A DNA stretch of 64,000 nt from CAYNWT01 sp964485095 (GTDB taxonomy: Bacteria; Planctomycetota; Planctomycetia; Planctomycetales; Planctomycetaceae). Positions 16,655 through 25,025 of this stretch are shown piece by piece. The notes beneath the pieces are model-generated. The model searched no databases. It saw nothing but the letters and a program-made list of their open reading frames with translations, and was not told the origin of the DNA. Within the stretch, counting starts at the first letter, position 1. Each line of letters begins with the position of its first letter. The stretch covers positions 1 through 64,000 of the forward strand of contig CAZAIB010000021.1 of the NCBI GenBank assembly GCA_964485095.1. Reading direction: 5' to 3'. The position numbers were made by a program, and so were the translations under genes.

Positions 16655-17584
16655 CTATCGTCCGAAGTTTGAGTTCACAATCGCGGCGTCAAGTTCCGCA
16701 AGGCGCTCCACAATCGCTGGCGCGAAGAATACCAACAGAGCGGCGGGTAGCAGGAAGAACAACGCCGGCACCATGATCTTCCATGGCGTCCACTTCGCAC
16801 GCGTCGTTCTCTTTTCAGATTGCAGCTGCCTAAGACTGCGGCTGTTTTTCTCCAACGACTCAATCACACCGCTACCAAGTTCGGTGGACTGAATCAGCAT
16901 CGAAGTCAGCGTGTCAATTTCCGGAACGGCCACGCGATCCCGGAAGCCGCGCAGAGCGTTAACGAAGTCGCTAACCTCTGTATGAACCCCAACCAGTGCC
17001 GTTTCAACGGCAATCGCTGGATACGTTTCGTGTAACTCCGCACCCGCCTTCGTGAACGCAGTCGGCACATCCAGTCCCTGTTGAACCGACAGTCGGATGA
17101 GCGACATAAAGTCGGGAACACCCCGAGCGATCTCTTCGTTTCGACGTTCTGCCTGGCGTTCGACAATCGACGCAGGAATCAACCACAACAGAAAAGGAAT
17201 CGTGACCAGGCCGCCCAAAACGAACGGTTCCCACTCTGACGAGACAATCAGCAGAAGGGTTCCCAGAACCAGAATTGAGCAGATGGTCATCGCGTACCGG
17301 ATGGCGGCGAAGTCGATGTAGGCAGATCGAGCCAGATAGCCAGCTTGTCGCAACAGCCGAGTCTGTTCTTCTCGGCGCCGCGTTGTCTGTGGAACCGCAG
17401 CCGCAATGACGGGCGTCGCGTCGCCGAACACTCCGCCAATTACATCCGGACCTTCATCGAAACGCATCGCACCATCGTCAGCCGATGGCGGTTCGCACTC
17501 AATGGGAAACGACGGGCCAGTTGAGAGCCCAGGATCGAGCCCCCGGTTTCGCAGTTCCCGAATCTCAATTGTATCCAATTTCAT
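16655..17584 (-). CDS. tadC: Type II secretion F-domain protein, TadC-like
   Basis: 309 aa from ATG 17584, which overlaps the stop of the upstream tadB-like gene as ATGA; the longer frame to 17767 lies inside that gene and is rejected. Hydrophobic segments lie at about 107-160 and again near the C-terminus (IMVPALFFLLPAALLVFFAP). Between them is a T2SSF domain (IARGVPDFMSLIRLSVQQGL, then AELHETYPAIAVE). In Tad systems TadB and TadC form the inner-membrane platform on which the CpaF ATPase drives Flp pilus assembly. It is the last gene of the operon. Confidence 0.88.
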   Translation of the reverse strand: MKLDTIEIRELRNRGLDPGLSTGPSFPIECEPPSADDGAMRFDEGPDVIGGVFGDATPVIAAAVPQTTRRREEQTRLLRQAGYLARSAYIDFAAIRYAMTICSILVLGTLLLIVSSEWEPFVLGGLVTIPFLLWLIPASIVERQAERRNEEIARGVPDFMSLIRLSVQQGLDVPTAFTKAGAELHETYPAIAVETALVGVHTEVSDFVNALRGFRDRVAVPEIDTLTSMLIQSTELGSGVIESLEKNSRSLRQLQSEKRTTRAKWTPWKIMVPALFFLLPAALLVFFAPAIVERLAELDAAIVNSNFGR

Positions 17585-18441
17585 CGTGACACCTGCCGCA
17601 CTATTCGCAGAATAACAATCGAACCCAGGCACCAAAGCACCGCTGCACCGCACAACGCCACGCGGCCCACCACTGAATCCAGAACCGTACTGAACGCCGC
17701 TGATTCGTTGCCCAGAAAAATCAACGACAAGACAAGCGGCAGTATTATTAGGGCTCCCGCTGGCCACTGACCTTCCATCGAAACCGCGCGATCGCGTTCT
17801 CTTTGAACCAACTGGTCGCGCACATCGTCGGACAGACTAAACAATGGCCCCGACAGTTCGGAGCCGGTTTCCGTGTGAACCTTCAGAACGCCAGACAGCA
17901 TTGACGTCGCTGCAATCCCTGAACGAGAAGAGAACCCGGACAGTGTCGCCTCGACATCCGATCCGGCCTTGAGTTGCTGGCTCATCCAATCCAGTTCCTG
18001 ACGGAGCGGCTGAGGCGTATCCACCGCGGCGTGTTCCAAACTACTGGCCAGGTTGCGTCCCGTTTGAGCCAAACGGCCCAGCCGATCGATCGCGTCCGGC
18101 AGTTGTTCCATGAGTGCAGACTGCCGGTTCTCTCGCAGGTGATTCGCGATCACGATCGGAACCAACACGCCCATGGTCGCAAAAATGCCGGTCGGTATAC
18201 GCGACTGAGTCAGCAGGAATGCAATCGCCCCCAGTACAGCCGCGCAAAATACAGACAACATCAGCCACGCACGCGGCGAGGTCTTGAGTCCCGACTGAAC
18301 CACCAGTTGGTCGAACTTACCGTTGACCAACCGCGGCAGCGCCGACTGGTTTGGATGTTCATACCGCACGGCTTCCTGCCGGAGGATGTCCGCAAACTCA
18401 GCATGAATTTCAATCGGCTGTGTGGCAAACTCAGTGGACAT
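17581..18441 (-). CDS. tadB: Type II secretion F-domain protein, TadB-like
   Basis: 286 aa. Membrane segments lie near residues 60-105 (LMLSVFCAAVLGAIAFLL) and at the C-terminus (ALIILPLVLSLIFLG, VALCGAAVLWCLGSIVIL). The T2SSF core lies between (LPDAIDRLGRLAQTGRNL, then VHTETGSELSGPLFSLSD). It sits 14 bases after the cpaF-like gene and overlaps tadC by four bases, so the three are one transcription unit. It is the platform partner of TadC in the inner membrane. Confidence 0.9.
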   Translation of the reverse strand: MSTEFATQPIEIHAEFADILRQEAVRYEHPNQSALPRLVNGKFDQLVVQSGLKTSPRAWLMLSVFCAAVLGAIAFLLTQSRIPTGIFATMGVLVPIVIANHLRENRQSALMEQLPDAIDRLGRLAQTGRNLASSLEHAAVDTPQPLRQELDWMSQQLKAGSDVEATLSGFSSRSGIAATSMLSGVLKVHTETGSELSGPLFSLSDDVRDQLVQRERDRAVSMEGQWPAGALIILPLVLSLIFLGNESAAFSTVLDSVVGRVALCGAAVLWCLGSIVILRIVRQVSR

Positions 18442-18455
18442 ATCACGCTCAGAGA

Positions 18456-19796
18456 CTATTGAAAGGCAGGTTTGTACTCACCGCCGGTTGACAGTTCGCG
18501 TGGCACAAACAGTTCACGATACTGCTTTGGTGTCACGACGCTTCCGACGGCCGTCTTGGTTGAAAGAGGCTCGTAGCCAGTCGCGTAGAACGAACCGGCC
18601 GACTTAAACGAATCGTCCACGCCACTTTGGCGATAGACAAAGATGTCTTCAAAGGTGTACTCACCTTCGTGAAGACCGCGCAGTTCAGAGATGCGAGTCA
18701 CTTTCCGCTCGCCGGTACTCAAACGGGTCGTATGAACCACGAAATCAACCGCGCGAGCGATGAAGCGGCGGACGGCTTGTTCTCCGACCTCGGGGCCGGC
18801 CAGACACGCCATCAGTTCCAGTCGTTCCAGCGCGTCGGCAGAATCGTTTGCGTGCGTGGTGCTCATCGAACCGTGCTGGCCCGTGTTCATCGCCTGCAGC
18901 ATGTCCAGAACTTCTTCACCGATCGTTTCACCAACAACAATCCGATCCGGCTGCATCCGCAACGCGCTGCGGAGCAAGTCTCTTGAAGACACACCGCCTT
19001 TGCCATCGACATTCGGCAGCCGTGTTTGCAGCGAAACAACATCCGGTTGCTGCAATCGCAGTTCGGCCGTGCGTTCGATCGTCACGACGCGCTGACCTTT
19101 TGGAATGAACCCACTGAGATTGTTCAGCAAGGTCGTCTTCCCTGAACCAGCCCCGCCGCTGAAGATTACGTTGGCTCGGTTTTGGATCGCCAGTGAAAGG
19201 AAGTCCGCCATCTGTGGAGCCAGCGAACCCAGCTTGACCATGTCCTGCAACGTCAATTGCTGCTGGCCAAAGCGGCGTATGGTCAGCGTTGGACCTTTCA
19301 CTGCCAAAGGCGGGACCACGGCATGAAACAACGATCCGTCTTCCAACTGCACCTCAGCGATGGGTGAGGCTTCATCAATTCGGCGGCCGCTGCGAGCAAC
19401 GGTTCTCTGAATGAACCGCAACAAGTGTGTGTCGTCTCCAAAGCTGACCGGCGTCTTCTCAACACTGCCGTCCCGTTCGACCTGCACGTTGTTGAACCCG
19501 TTGACGATAATGGCGCTCACTCGCGAATCGTCCAGCAACGACTGTAGGGGCCCAAGACCGTAAATCTCATCAATGATGTGCTGAACCAGGTCGTCCTTCT
19601 CTGGACCAACAAGTCCAATTTCCTGCTTCTCACAAAGATGGACAGACAACGCTTCGACCTGCTTCCGCAGTTCGGTTTCCCCCAACAGCGACGCTTTACC
19701 CAAATCCATAGCGTCAATAATCTGCTGCCGAATCCGTGTCGTCAGCAGACCAATACCTGTACCTGGTCGCGGTTTTGTACTTCCCTGAACTGTCAT
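18456..19796 (-). CDS. cpaF: CpaF/TadA-type secretion ATPase
   Basis: 446 aa. The N-terminal domain has IIDEIYGLGPLQSLL and VSAIIVNG at about 73-100, typical of CpaF. The Walker A motif GGAGSGKTT is at 214-222. VVTIERTAELRL is the Asp-box/Walker B-like region, and RMQPDRIVVGETIGEEVL, followed by GQHGSMSTTHAND with its conserved histidine, completes the family signature. It is the hexameric ATPase that powers Tad/Flp pilus assembly. The C-terminal 40 residues after VYRQSGVD are usual for the group. The upstream CpaB-like gene ends 51 bases away. Confidence 0.95.
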   Translation of the reverse strand: MTVQGSTKPRPGTGIGLLTTRIRQQIIDAMDLGKASLLGETELRKQVEALSVHLCEKQEIGLVGPEKDDLVQHIIDEIYGLGPLQSLLDDSRVSAIIVNGFNNVQVERDGSVEKTPVSFGDDTHLLRFIQRTVARSGRRIDEASPIAEVQLEDGSLFHAVVPPLAVKGPTLTIRRFGQQQLTLQDMVKLGSLAPQMADFLSLAIQNRANVIFSGGAGSGKTTLLNNLSGFIPKGQRVVTIERTAELRLQQPDVVSLQTRLPNVDGKGGVSSRDLLRSALRMQPDRIVVGETIGEEVLDMLQAMNTGQHGSMSTTHANDSADALERLELMACLAGPEVGEQAVRRFIARAVDFVVHTTRLSTGERKVTRISELRGLHEGEYTFEDIFVYRQSGVDDSFKSAGSFYATGYEPLSTKTAVGSVVTPKQYRELFVPRELSTGGEYKPAFQ

Positions 19797-19847
19797 TCGT
19801 CGTCCGTTCCTTCAATCAGTGGAATCTGCATGAGGTCCACGCTCGCC

Positions 19848-20462
19848 CTAGCGTGGAGATGTTTCTGATTTGGTCGCAACTTGCGTGGCAGTGATCACCC
19901 GCCCCTGCACGAACCGAACATCGGTTCGGTCGATGCTGCGATACTGTTCGGTCACGAAGCCTTTCGTCTCACCTTCGCTGGACGGCTTTTCAATAACCGC
20001 CCGCGCCGATTTAGGTTGAGAGCCTTCACTTACTGCCGGCATCTTCAGTTCTGGTTCCTGCGACGCCATGACAGGTGGTTCGATACTTAGCACTGGTGGT
20101 GGCAGTGGAACCGCTACATCGACTGGCGTCTCGTCAGATTCATTGCCCGCAATCAGACGCTCGGGAACCATCTCCGGCGGCACTGGTTCAGGATCAATCA
20201 GCCTCGTGGCCTTGTCTGGCTCAGGCGGAACAATGTCGAGAACATCAATGCTGTTGACGTCTGCTGCGTCCGCAATTGTGACATCTTGCGCATTTGTATT
20301 CTGCGGCGGCGCAACAGCTTTCATGCGTTCGCCGTCGAAGTAGACGCGCTTCGTCTCGATGGTGAGCTGCCGATCAAGCGGGTTCTTAAAGAAGTACGAG
20401 ACCGCGATTCCGCCCACCATGAGGAAGGTCGCGACAGTCAATGTCCACGGTGTGAGTTTCAA
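19848..20462 (-). CDS. CpaB-like Tad pilus accessory protein (short)
   Basis: 204 aa. The start is TTG 20462, with GGGAG eight bases upstream; no ATG fits. Residues 1-27 (KLTPWTLTVATFLMVGGIAV) form one membrane anchor like the N-terminus of CpaB/RcpC. The rest is proline- and acid-rich (PPEPDKATRLIDPEPVPPEM), ending in a small folded-looking tail. The SAF and C-terminal domains of full CpaB are missing. I assign a CpaB-like role from position and anchor only; it could instead be an unrelated linker protein of the Tad complex. Confidence 0.55.
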   Translation of the reverse strand: MKLTPWTLTVATFLMVGGIAVSYFFKNPLDRQLTIETKRVYFDGERMKAVAPPQNTNAQDVTIADAADVNSIDVLDIVPPEPDKATRLIDPEPVPPEMVPERLIAGNESDETPVDVAVPLPPPVLSIEPPVMASQEPELKMPAVSEGSQPKSARAVIEKPSSEGETKGFVTEQYRSIDRTDVRFVQGRVITATQVATKSETSPR

Positions 20463-20874
20463 AGGTCAATCTCCCGATCTGGCCAAGAGGCCCGCGGACT
20501 CATTGTTTGCCCAGGTAACAGAACCGGAACAGTCGATTGATCAAGCCAATCACACAGCCCTGCCCGGAGCGCGCGGTACTTCTCTTTGTTTGACTTCGAC
20601 ATACCCGCCTGGAGCTGCCCGGCCATGTTGGGTTACGGCCAGTAGTTTGAACGATCTTCCCAACGCACCCGCATAGATTCGTTGCAGTCCGACGGCGCTG
20701 GACGAGAAAAGAAACTTCGTTGGAAACAGAATCGAGAGACTCGCCACAAGCCGCGTTCTCCCTGTTGATGGATCCTGCGGTACAGCCGGAAAAGTCCGCC
20801 ACACGGAGGCGGGCTCAAATCTCAACCGCTACACTCTGCGTCCATCGACTGCCATCCCAGCCTGAGAGACGCCC
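20463..20874. other. 412-bp divergent intergenic region
   Basis: This separates the minus-strand Tad operon from the plus-strand phosphatase gene and so should hold both promoters. Short minus-strand open frames of up to about 100 codons cross it but lack ribosome binding sites and family resemblance. I find no clear -35/-10 pair, riboswitch or repeat. Confidence 0.4.
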
Positions 20875-21648
20875 GTGTCCAAAACAACAGCGTTTGCCGA
20901 CATCGCCGAAGCCGCCGCACGCAAAGGTGGCGAGGTTCTTCACGACTGGTCCGAAAGATTCACAGTCAGCGAAAAGAGCCGCGCGAACCTGGTGACGGAA
21001 GCTGACTTCGCTTCGCAGGAAGCGATTCACTCGCTCATCAAGGAAGCGTTCCCCGACCACGGATTCCTGGGCGAAGAGGGCTTGTCAGAAAACGACGACT
21101 CTGAATTTTGCTGGGTCATCGATCCACTGGATGGAACATCCAACTACGTGCACGGCTTCCCCTACTACTGCGTCTCCATCGCGCTTGAACACAAAGGTGA
21201 ACTGATCGTTGGCGTCATCTACGATCCCAATCGCAACGAACTATTCCGCGCGGCCGCTGATGAACCGACAACCTGTAACGGCAAAGCAATTCAACCAAGC
21301 GCCGTCGCGACACTTCCAGAAACGTTCGCCGTCGCCAGCTTGCCCGTCGGAGCCGGACCTGAGAACCCCGCGATGGCCAGATTCATGAACGCGATCCCGC
21401 ACGTTCAAACCGTCCAGCGCACCGGTTCCGCCGCACTGAATCTCGCGTACGTTGCCTGCGGACGAATCGACGCGTACTGGTCGACCAGTCTCAAACCCTG
21501 GGATGTCGCCGCCGGCGCGTTTATCGTCAACCGCGCCGGAGGACGGGCCACAGACATGCTGGGGGAACCGATTGACATTCGCGTGCCCAGCCTGCTGGCG
21601 TCGAATGGATCTGCGATTCACGCAGGAATGGTGGGCGTGTTGTCTTAA
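20875..21648 (+). CDS. Inositol monophosphatase family phosphatase
   Basis: 257 aa, starting at GTG 20875 just after GAGAG. Family motifs are in order: the metal-binding GEEG at about 63-66, WVIDPLDGTSNYVHGFP at about 80-96 (the DPLDGT signature), and PWDVAAGAFIVNRAGG at about 205-220 (the second signature, WDVAAG). All metal ligands appear present, so it should be an active Mg-dependent phosphatase of the inositol monophosphatase / CysQ / fructose-1,6-bisphosphatase superfamily. The sequence alone does not decide the substrate. Confidence 0.93.
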   Translation: MSKTTAFADIAEAAARKGGEVLHDWSERFTVSEKSRANLVTEADFASQEAIHSLIKEAFPDHGFLGEEGLSENDDSEFCWVIDPLDGTSNYVHGFPYYCVSIALEHKGELIVGVIYDPNRNELFRAAADEPTTCNGKAIQPSAVATLPETFAVASLPVGAGPENPAMARFMNAIPHVQTVQRTGSAALNLAYVACGRIDAYWSTSLKPWDVAAGAFIVNRAGGRATDMLGEPIDIRVPSLLASNGSAIHAGMVGVLS

Positions 21649-21651
21649 AGC

Positions 21652-21667
21652 AACGCTCGCAGGCGTT
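21652..21667 (+). terminator. Weak hairpin after the phosphatase gene
   Basis: AACGC (21652-21656), loop TCGCAG and GCGTT (21663-21667) form a 5-bp stem three bases after the stop, followed by only a short T-containing stretch. Possible but weak. Confidence 0.25.
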
Positions 21668-21812
21668 TCCTTCGCAACCATCGACCGTTCCAGCGACCGG
21701 GATTGCCGTTTTTCTTTTCCTCCGGCGCCCCAAACGCCTAAAATAAGGGCTCTCTGTTTGCCCCTTCTTTTGGCCGCACTCCATCACGTCCCGCGGCCCG
21801 GACATCCGAACA

Positions 21813-24800
21813 ATGTTCAGAGTGATAACAACTCTCCGCGAGTCGTTACCGCGCCCGATTTGCGTTTGCCATTGGGCAATGCTTCTCGGCGTGGCTCTCG
21901 TTGCCCATGTGGCGGCTCAGGAAACGCAGGAGCCTGACCAGGGTGAGACTCAGAAAGAAGGCTACTACCACCGAACGGCCGATGGCTTTCTCATCCCACT
22001 GTCGTCACTTGGTGTCGAAGACGGCGAAGTCGAGAAGCTTATCCGCGGCAAGCAGGCTGACACTCCGCCCCAGTACGTCATCTCGGCCGCTTCGTTAAAA
22101 GGCCGAATCGAGGGCAACCTCGCCTACATCGACGCAACTCTTTCTATTCAACTTAACGTCGAAGAAGGACGCTGGATCTCGGTCCCCGTCGCGATGAACG
22201 AAGGAAAGTTGGCGGACAAGTGGACGTACAACGGCGACGGCAAAGCTGTGTTCGACCGGAAGCGAACAACGGAATCCGGGATTCGCCATTGGTTTTTCCA
22301 GGGTAGCGGCAAACACGAACTCACCCTGCCGCTTATCGTTCCGGTTCGCGAACCCCAACACCTGAGACACACGTTGCGACTTCGTCTGCCCGACGCCGCG
22401 GCAACCCGACTTTCGCTCAAAGTCCCCGCTGGCAACATCACCGTCCAACCTCCCAAAGGCGCAGGGCTAAGAACCTCCCGCGCGGAGAGTGGAACGCAAA
22501 TCGACCTTTGGGGACTCGGAACCCAATTCAGCCTGGAATGGGATGTTCGCCCGGACGTTGTGAACTCGCGCCCCGTACTCCGTTCGCTTACCGACCTAAC
22601 CGCCAACCTGGCAACCGACCCGTTCTCAATTACAGCGACGCAAACGCTGGTCATGCAGCAAGGCTCACTCAGCACCATCGACATCAGCCTGCCGGCGGGG
22701 ATGGTTGTCCGAAACACTGAACCTCAACAAATCGACCCCACCGGCCGCGTAAGCCTGGTGGAAGCGGACGAAGAACCCGGCAAGGTTCGTGTCACATTCG
22801 CCGAACCGCTGACCGATCGAGTTGAACTGACATGGTCCCTGGCTGCCGAAGATTCCGAAGTCGCACGGCGGTGGAAGTTCACAGGTTTCTTAGTCGCGAA
22901 TGCTCAGGAACAAACCACGAAGCTGGAACTGACTCCCCCCGAAGGCGTGGCGGTTCAACCAGTGAAGTCCGTAGGCGTTCAAAATGTACGAGCCAACCGA
23001 TCGGACCAGCGCACAACCAGGTGCCGGCTGCTTAGCCCGGAATCCGAATTCACGGTCGAACTCCGCGACGTAGAACCATTCTACACCATCACACCGCGCA
23101 CCGTTTTGTATTTCTCAGAAGACCAGGCGCGGATTGAGTCTCGGTTCCGAGTTCGCGTTCTGCGCGGTTCGGTTCAGGAACTCAAACTGGTGTGGCCGGG
23201 AATCCGAAACGAAGACTGGAAGTTGCTGCCAAGCCCACCCACCGAGAACCTGGCAGACTGGACCAGTTCAGAACTCGCCGACGACGAATCTCTGAGGTTG
23301 AACCTTCTGACTCGCATGGCCGGAACATTCGAAGTCAGCGTCGGTGCGGTTCGCACTTTGACAAACCCCGAAGGTTTTTCCGTCTCACTACCCGGCATCG
23401 TCTCTGAAACTCGCCAGCCAACCACGGTCGTCCTGGCGACGGACTCAAATGTCGATGTCGAATTCACCGACGGCGAAAAAACCGTCAGTGCCCCCATCCC
23501 CTTTGATGCGAGGATGGTCGAAGACTTCGAACAGTCAACGACAATCCTGCAGAACCGGGCTCTGCTGGTCAGGTCCGATCTGAAACACTTCACGGCGCAA
23601 CTTCGAACCCGACAACGCGAGGTCACAACATCAACAGCAGTCGTGCTGGACGTGAAGGAAGAAGCAATCAATGTTGAGGAGACTCTCAACTACCAACTGG
23701 ACTTTGACCACATCGCCGAACTCCGTTTCACAATTCCGGAAGGCATCGACGCCTCAGTCGCGCTTGAGGACGGAACCGCATTGCGAAGACTGGCGGTCGG
23801 CCCAAACACCAGCCGCTTCGCGCTACCGGAACCGATGACGGGTAATTTCGAAGTACAGATTCGGTATCGAGTTCCGTTCCTCGCCGAAGACTCGACGGCA
23901 GAAATCCCGATCATTCTGAGTGCGGACAGTCCGAACGCAGACTTGCGGGTCGGCGTGAAACCGGGAGCCAAACGGAAAGTCACGCCTATCGGCAAATGGA
24001 AACCAGTCTTCTCTCGACAACTTGAAGCTGAGTGGATTGCTGATCAACCCACGGACGCGTTGGCACTTAAGCTTGATAGTCCACTGTCTGGCACAGCACG
24101 ACAATTCGCCGTCACTCGTGCCTTGGTTCAATCGAAGGTCACCGGCTCTGAAGTAAAAGGGCGTGTAAGCTTTGTGCTCCGCGGACAGTTCCTTCAGCAA
24201 ACGCTTAGCGTTCCTGAAAGCACTCGCATCTACACCGTCAGTTGGAATGGCGTGCCCCTGCCCCGACAACAATGGAATGTCGATCGACTGGTCGGAACGG
24301 AGATTCTGACCGTCACCCAGCGACAGCTTGGCGGTTCCGGAATTCTGGCCATCGATTTCGGAAGTTCGGCCCCTCAGCTTTCATGGTCCAGGCGTCTGAC
24401 AGCCTCGTGCCCCACGATGCCTGACGACACTCCCGTCGATGACGTTATCTGGCAGGTGATTCTGCCCAGCGGAGAACACCTTTCCGGGTTCGACAAGATT
24501 GGGACTCCGTGTTTCGAGTGGTCGTTTGGCAGCTTTGGCTGGTCACGTCAGCCTACCGAAGAGTTCGAAGACCTGAGTCTTTGGTTGCGGCAGGGGACAA
24601 GTCGCGATTCGCGAACCGTACAAGCTGTTGCGGGGAACGCATTCGCGTTCCAATTGCCTTCACTTAAATCGGGGCTTCGTTTGAGCACCGTCGATCAGTC
24701 GTTCGTGTTGCTGTTCGGTTCCGGCGTTGCCTTCCTTGCCGCGTTCGCCTTGATTCGGTTTTCACCTCGACGGTTCGCAATCGCAATTCCGATCGCGGGC

Positions 24801-25025
24801 GTGCTAATTTCTGTCTTGTCTATCCGATATGCACCAGCCATCAAGCTGTTGCTACAGCCGGCCGTGCTTGGACTTGCCCTGGCCGCCATCGCCCACCGGA
24901 TTGATCGCAAACGCTATCGCCGCGGCTATGGCACCTACAGTATGGAACAGAAACCGACGGTCGCGATTTCGACGGAACCCGTTACCGCCTCACACGCGGT
25001 CGTCGCACCGGGGAGTTCGCAATGA
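21813..25025 (+). CDS. Giant envelope protein, single-module form
   Basis: 1070 aa, family not recognised. A signal peptide ends near residue 35 (LLGVALVAHVAAQ). The long middle is rich in beta-strand patterns with repeated sandwich-like domains (for example LTWSLAAEDSEVARRWKF) and has almost no cysteines. Two or three membrane helices lie at about 965-1030 (FLAAFALIRFSPRRF, FAIAIPIAGVLISVLSI, AVLGLALAAIAHRI), followed by a short basic tail. So most of it faces the periplasm or outside and is anchored at the C-terminus. Its stop overlaps the next start as ATGA. The neighbouring giant gene repeats the same overall plan twice, so the two are probably related and act together. Confidence 0.85.
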   Translation: MFRVITTLRESLPRPICVCHWAMLLGVALVAHVAAQETQEPDQGETQKEGYYHRTADGFLIPLSSLGVEDGEVEKLIRGKQADTPPQYVISAASLKGRIEGNLAYIDATLSIQLNVEEGRWISVPVAMNEGKLADKWTYNGDGKAVFDRKRTTESGIRHWFFQGSGKHELTLPLIVPVREPQHLRHTLRLRLPDAAATRLSLKVPAGNITVQPPKGAGLRTSRAESGTQIDLWGLGTQFSLEWDVRPDVVNSRPVLRSLTDLTANLATDPFSITATQTLVMQQGSLSTIDISLPAGMVVRNTEPQQIDPTGRVSLVEADEEPGKVRVTFAEPLTDRVELTWSLAAEDSEVARRWKFTGFLVANAQEQTTKLELTPPEGVAVQPVKSVGVQNVRANRSDQRTTRCRLLSPESEFTVELRDVEPFYTITPRTVLYFSEDQARIESRFRVRVLRGSVQELKLVWPGIRNEDWKLLPSPPTENLADWTSSELADDESLRLNLLTRMAGTFEVSVGAVRTLTNPEGFSVSLPGIVSETRQPTTVVLATDSNVDVEFTDGEKTVSAPIPFDARMVEDFEQSTTILQNRALLVRSDLKHFTAQLRTRQREVTTSTAVVLDVKEEAINVEETLNYQLDFDHIAELRFTIPEGIDASVALEDGTALRRLAVGPNTSRFALPEPMTGNFEVQIRYRVPFLAEDSTAEIPIILSADSPNADLRVGVKPGAKRKVTPIGKWKPVFSRQLEAEWIADQPTDALALKLDSPLSGTARQFAVTRALVQSKVTGSEVKGRVSFVLRGQFLQQTLSVPESTRIYTVSWNGVPLPRQQWNVDRLVGTEILTVTQRQLGGSGILAIDFGSSAPQLSWSRRLTASCPTMPDDTPVDDVIWQVILPSGEHLSGFDKIGTPCFEWSFGSFGWSRQPTEEFEDLSLWLRQGTSRDSRTVQAVAGNAFAFQLPSLKSGLRLSTVDQSFVLLFGSGVAFLAAFALIRFSPRRFAIAIPIAGVLISVLSIRYAPAIKLLLQPAVLGLALAAIAHRIDRKRYRRGYGTYSMEQKPTVAISTEPVTASHAVVAPGSSQ

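Noticed and set aside
17585..17767. N-terminal extension of the TadC-like protein
   Set aside because: It falls within the tadB-like coding sequence in another frame; the ATGA overlap gives a better start at 17584.
20500..20825. Minus-strand frames of about 90-100 codons in the intergenic gap
   Set aside because: No ribosome binding site, several overlapping frames are equally open, and the translations show no family or signal features.
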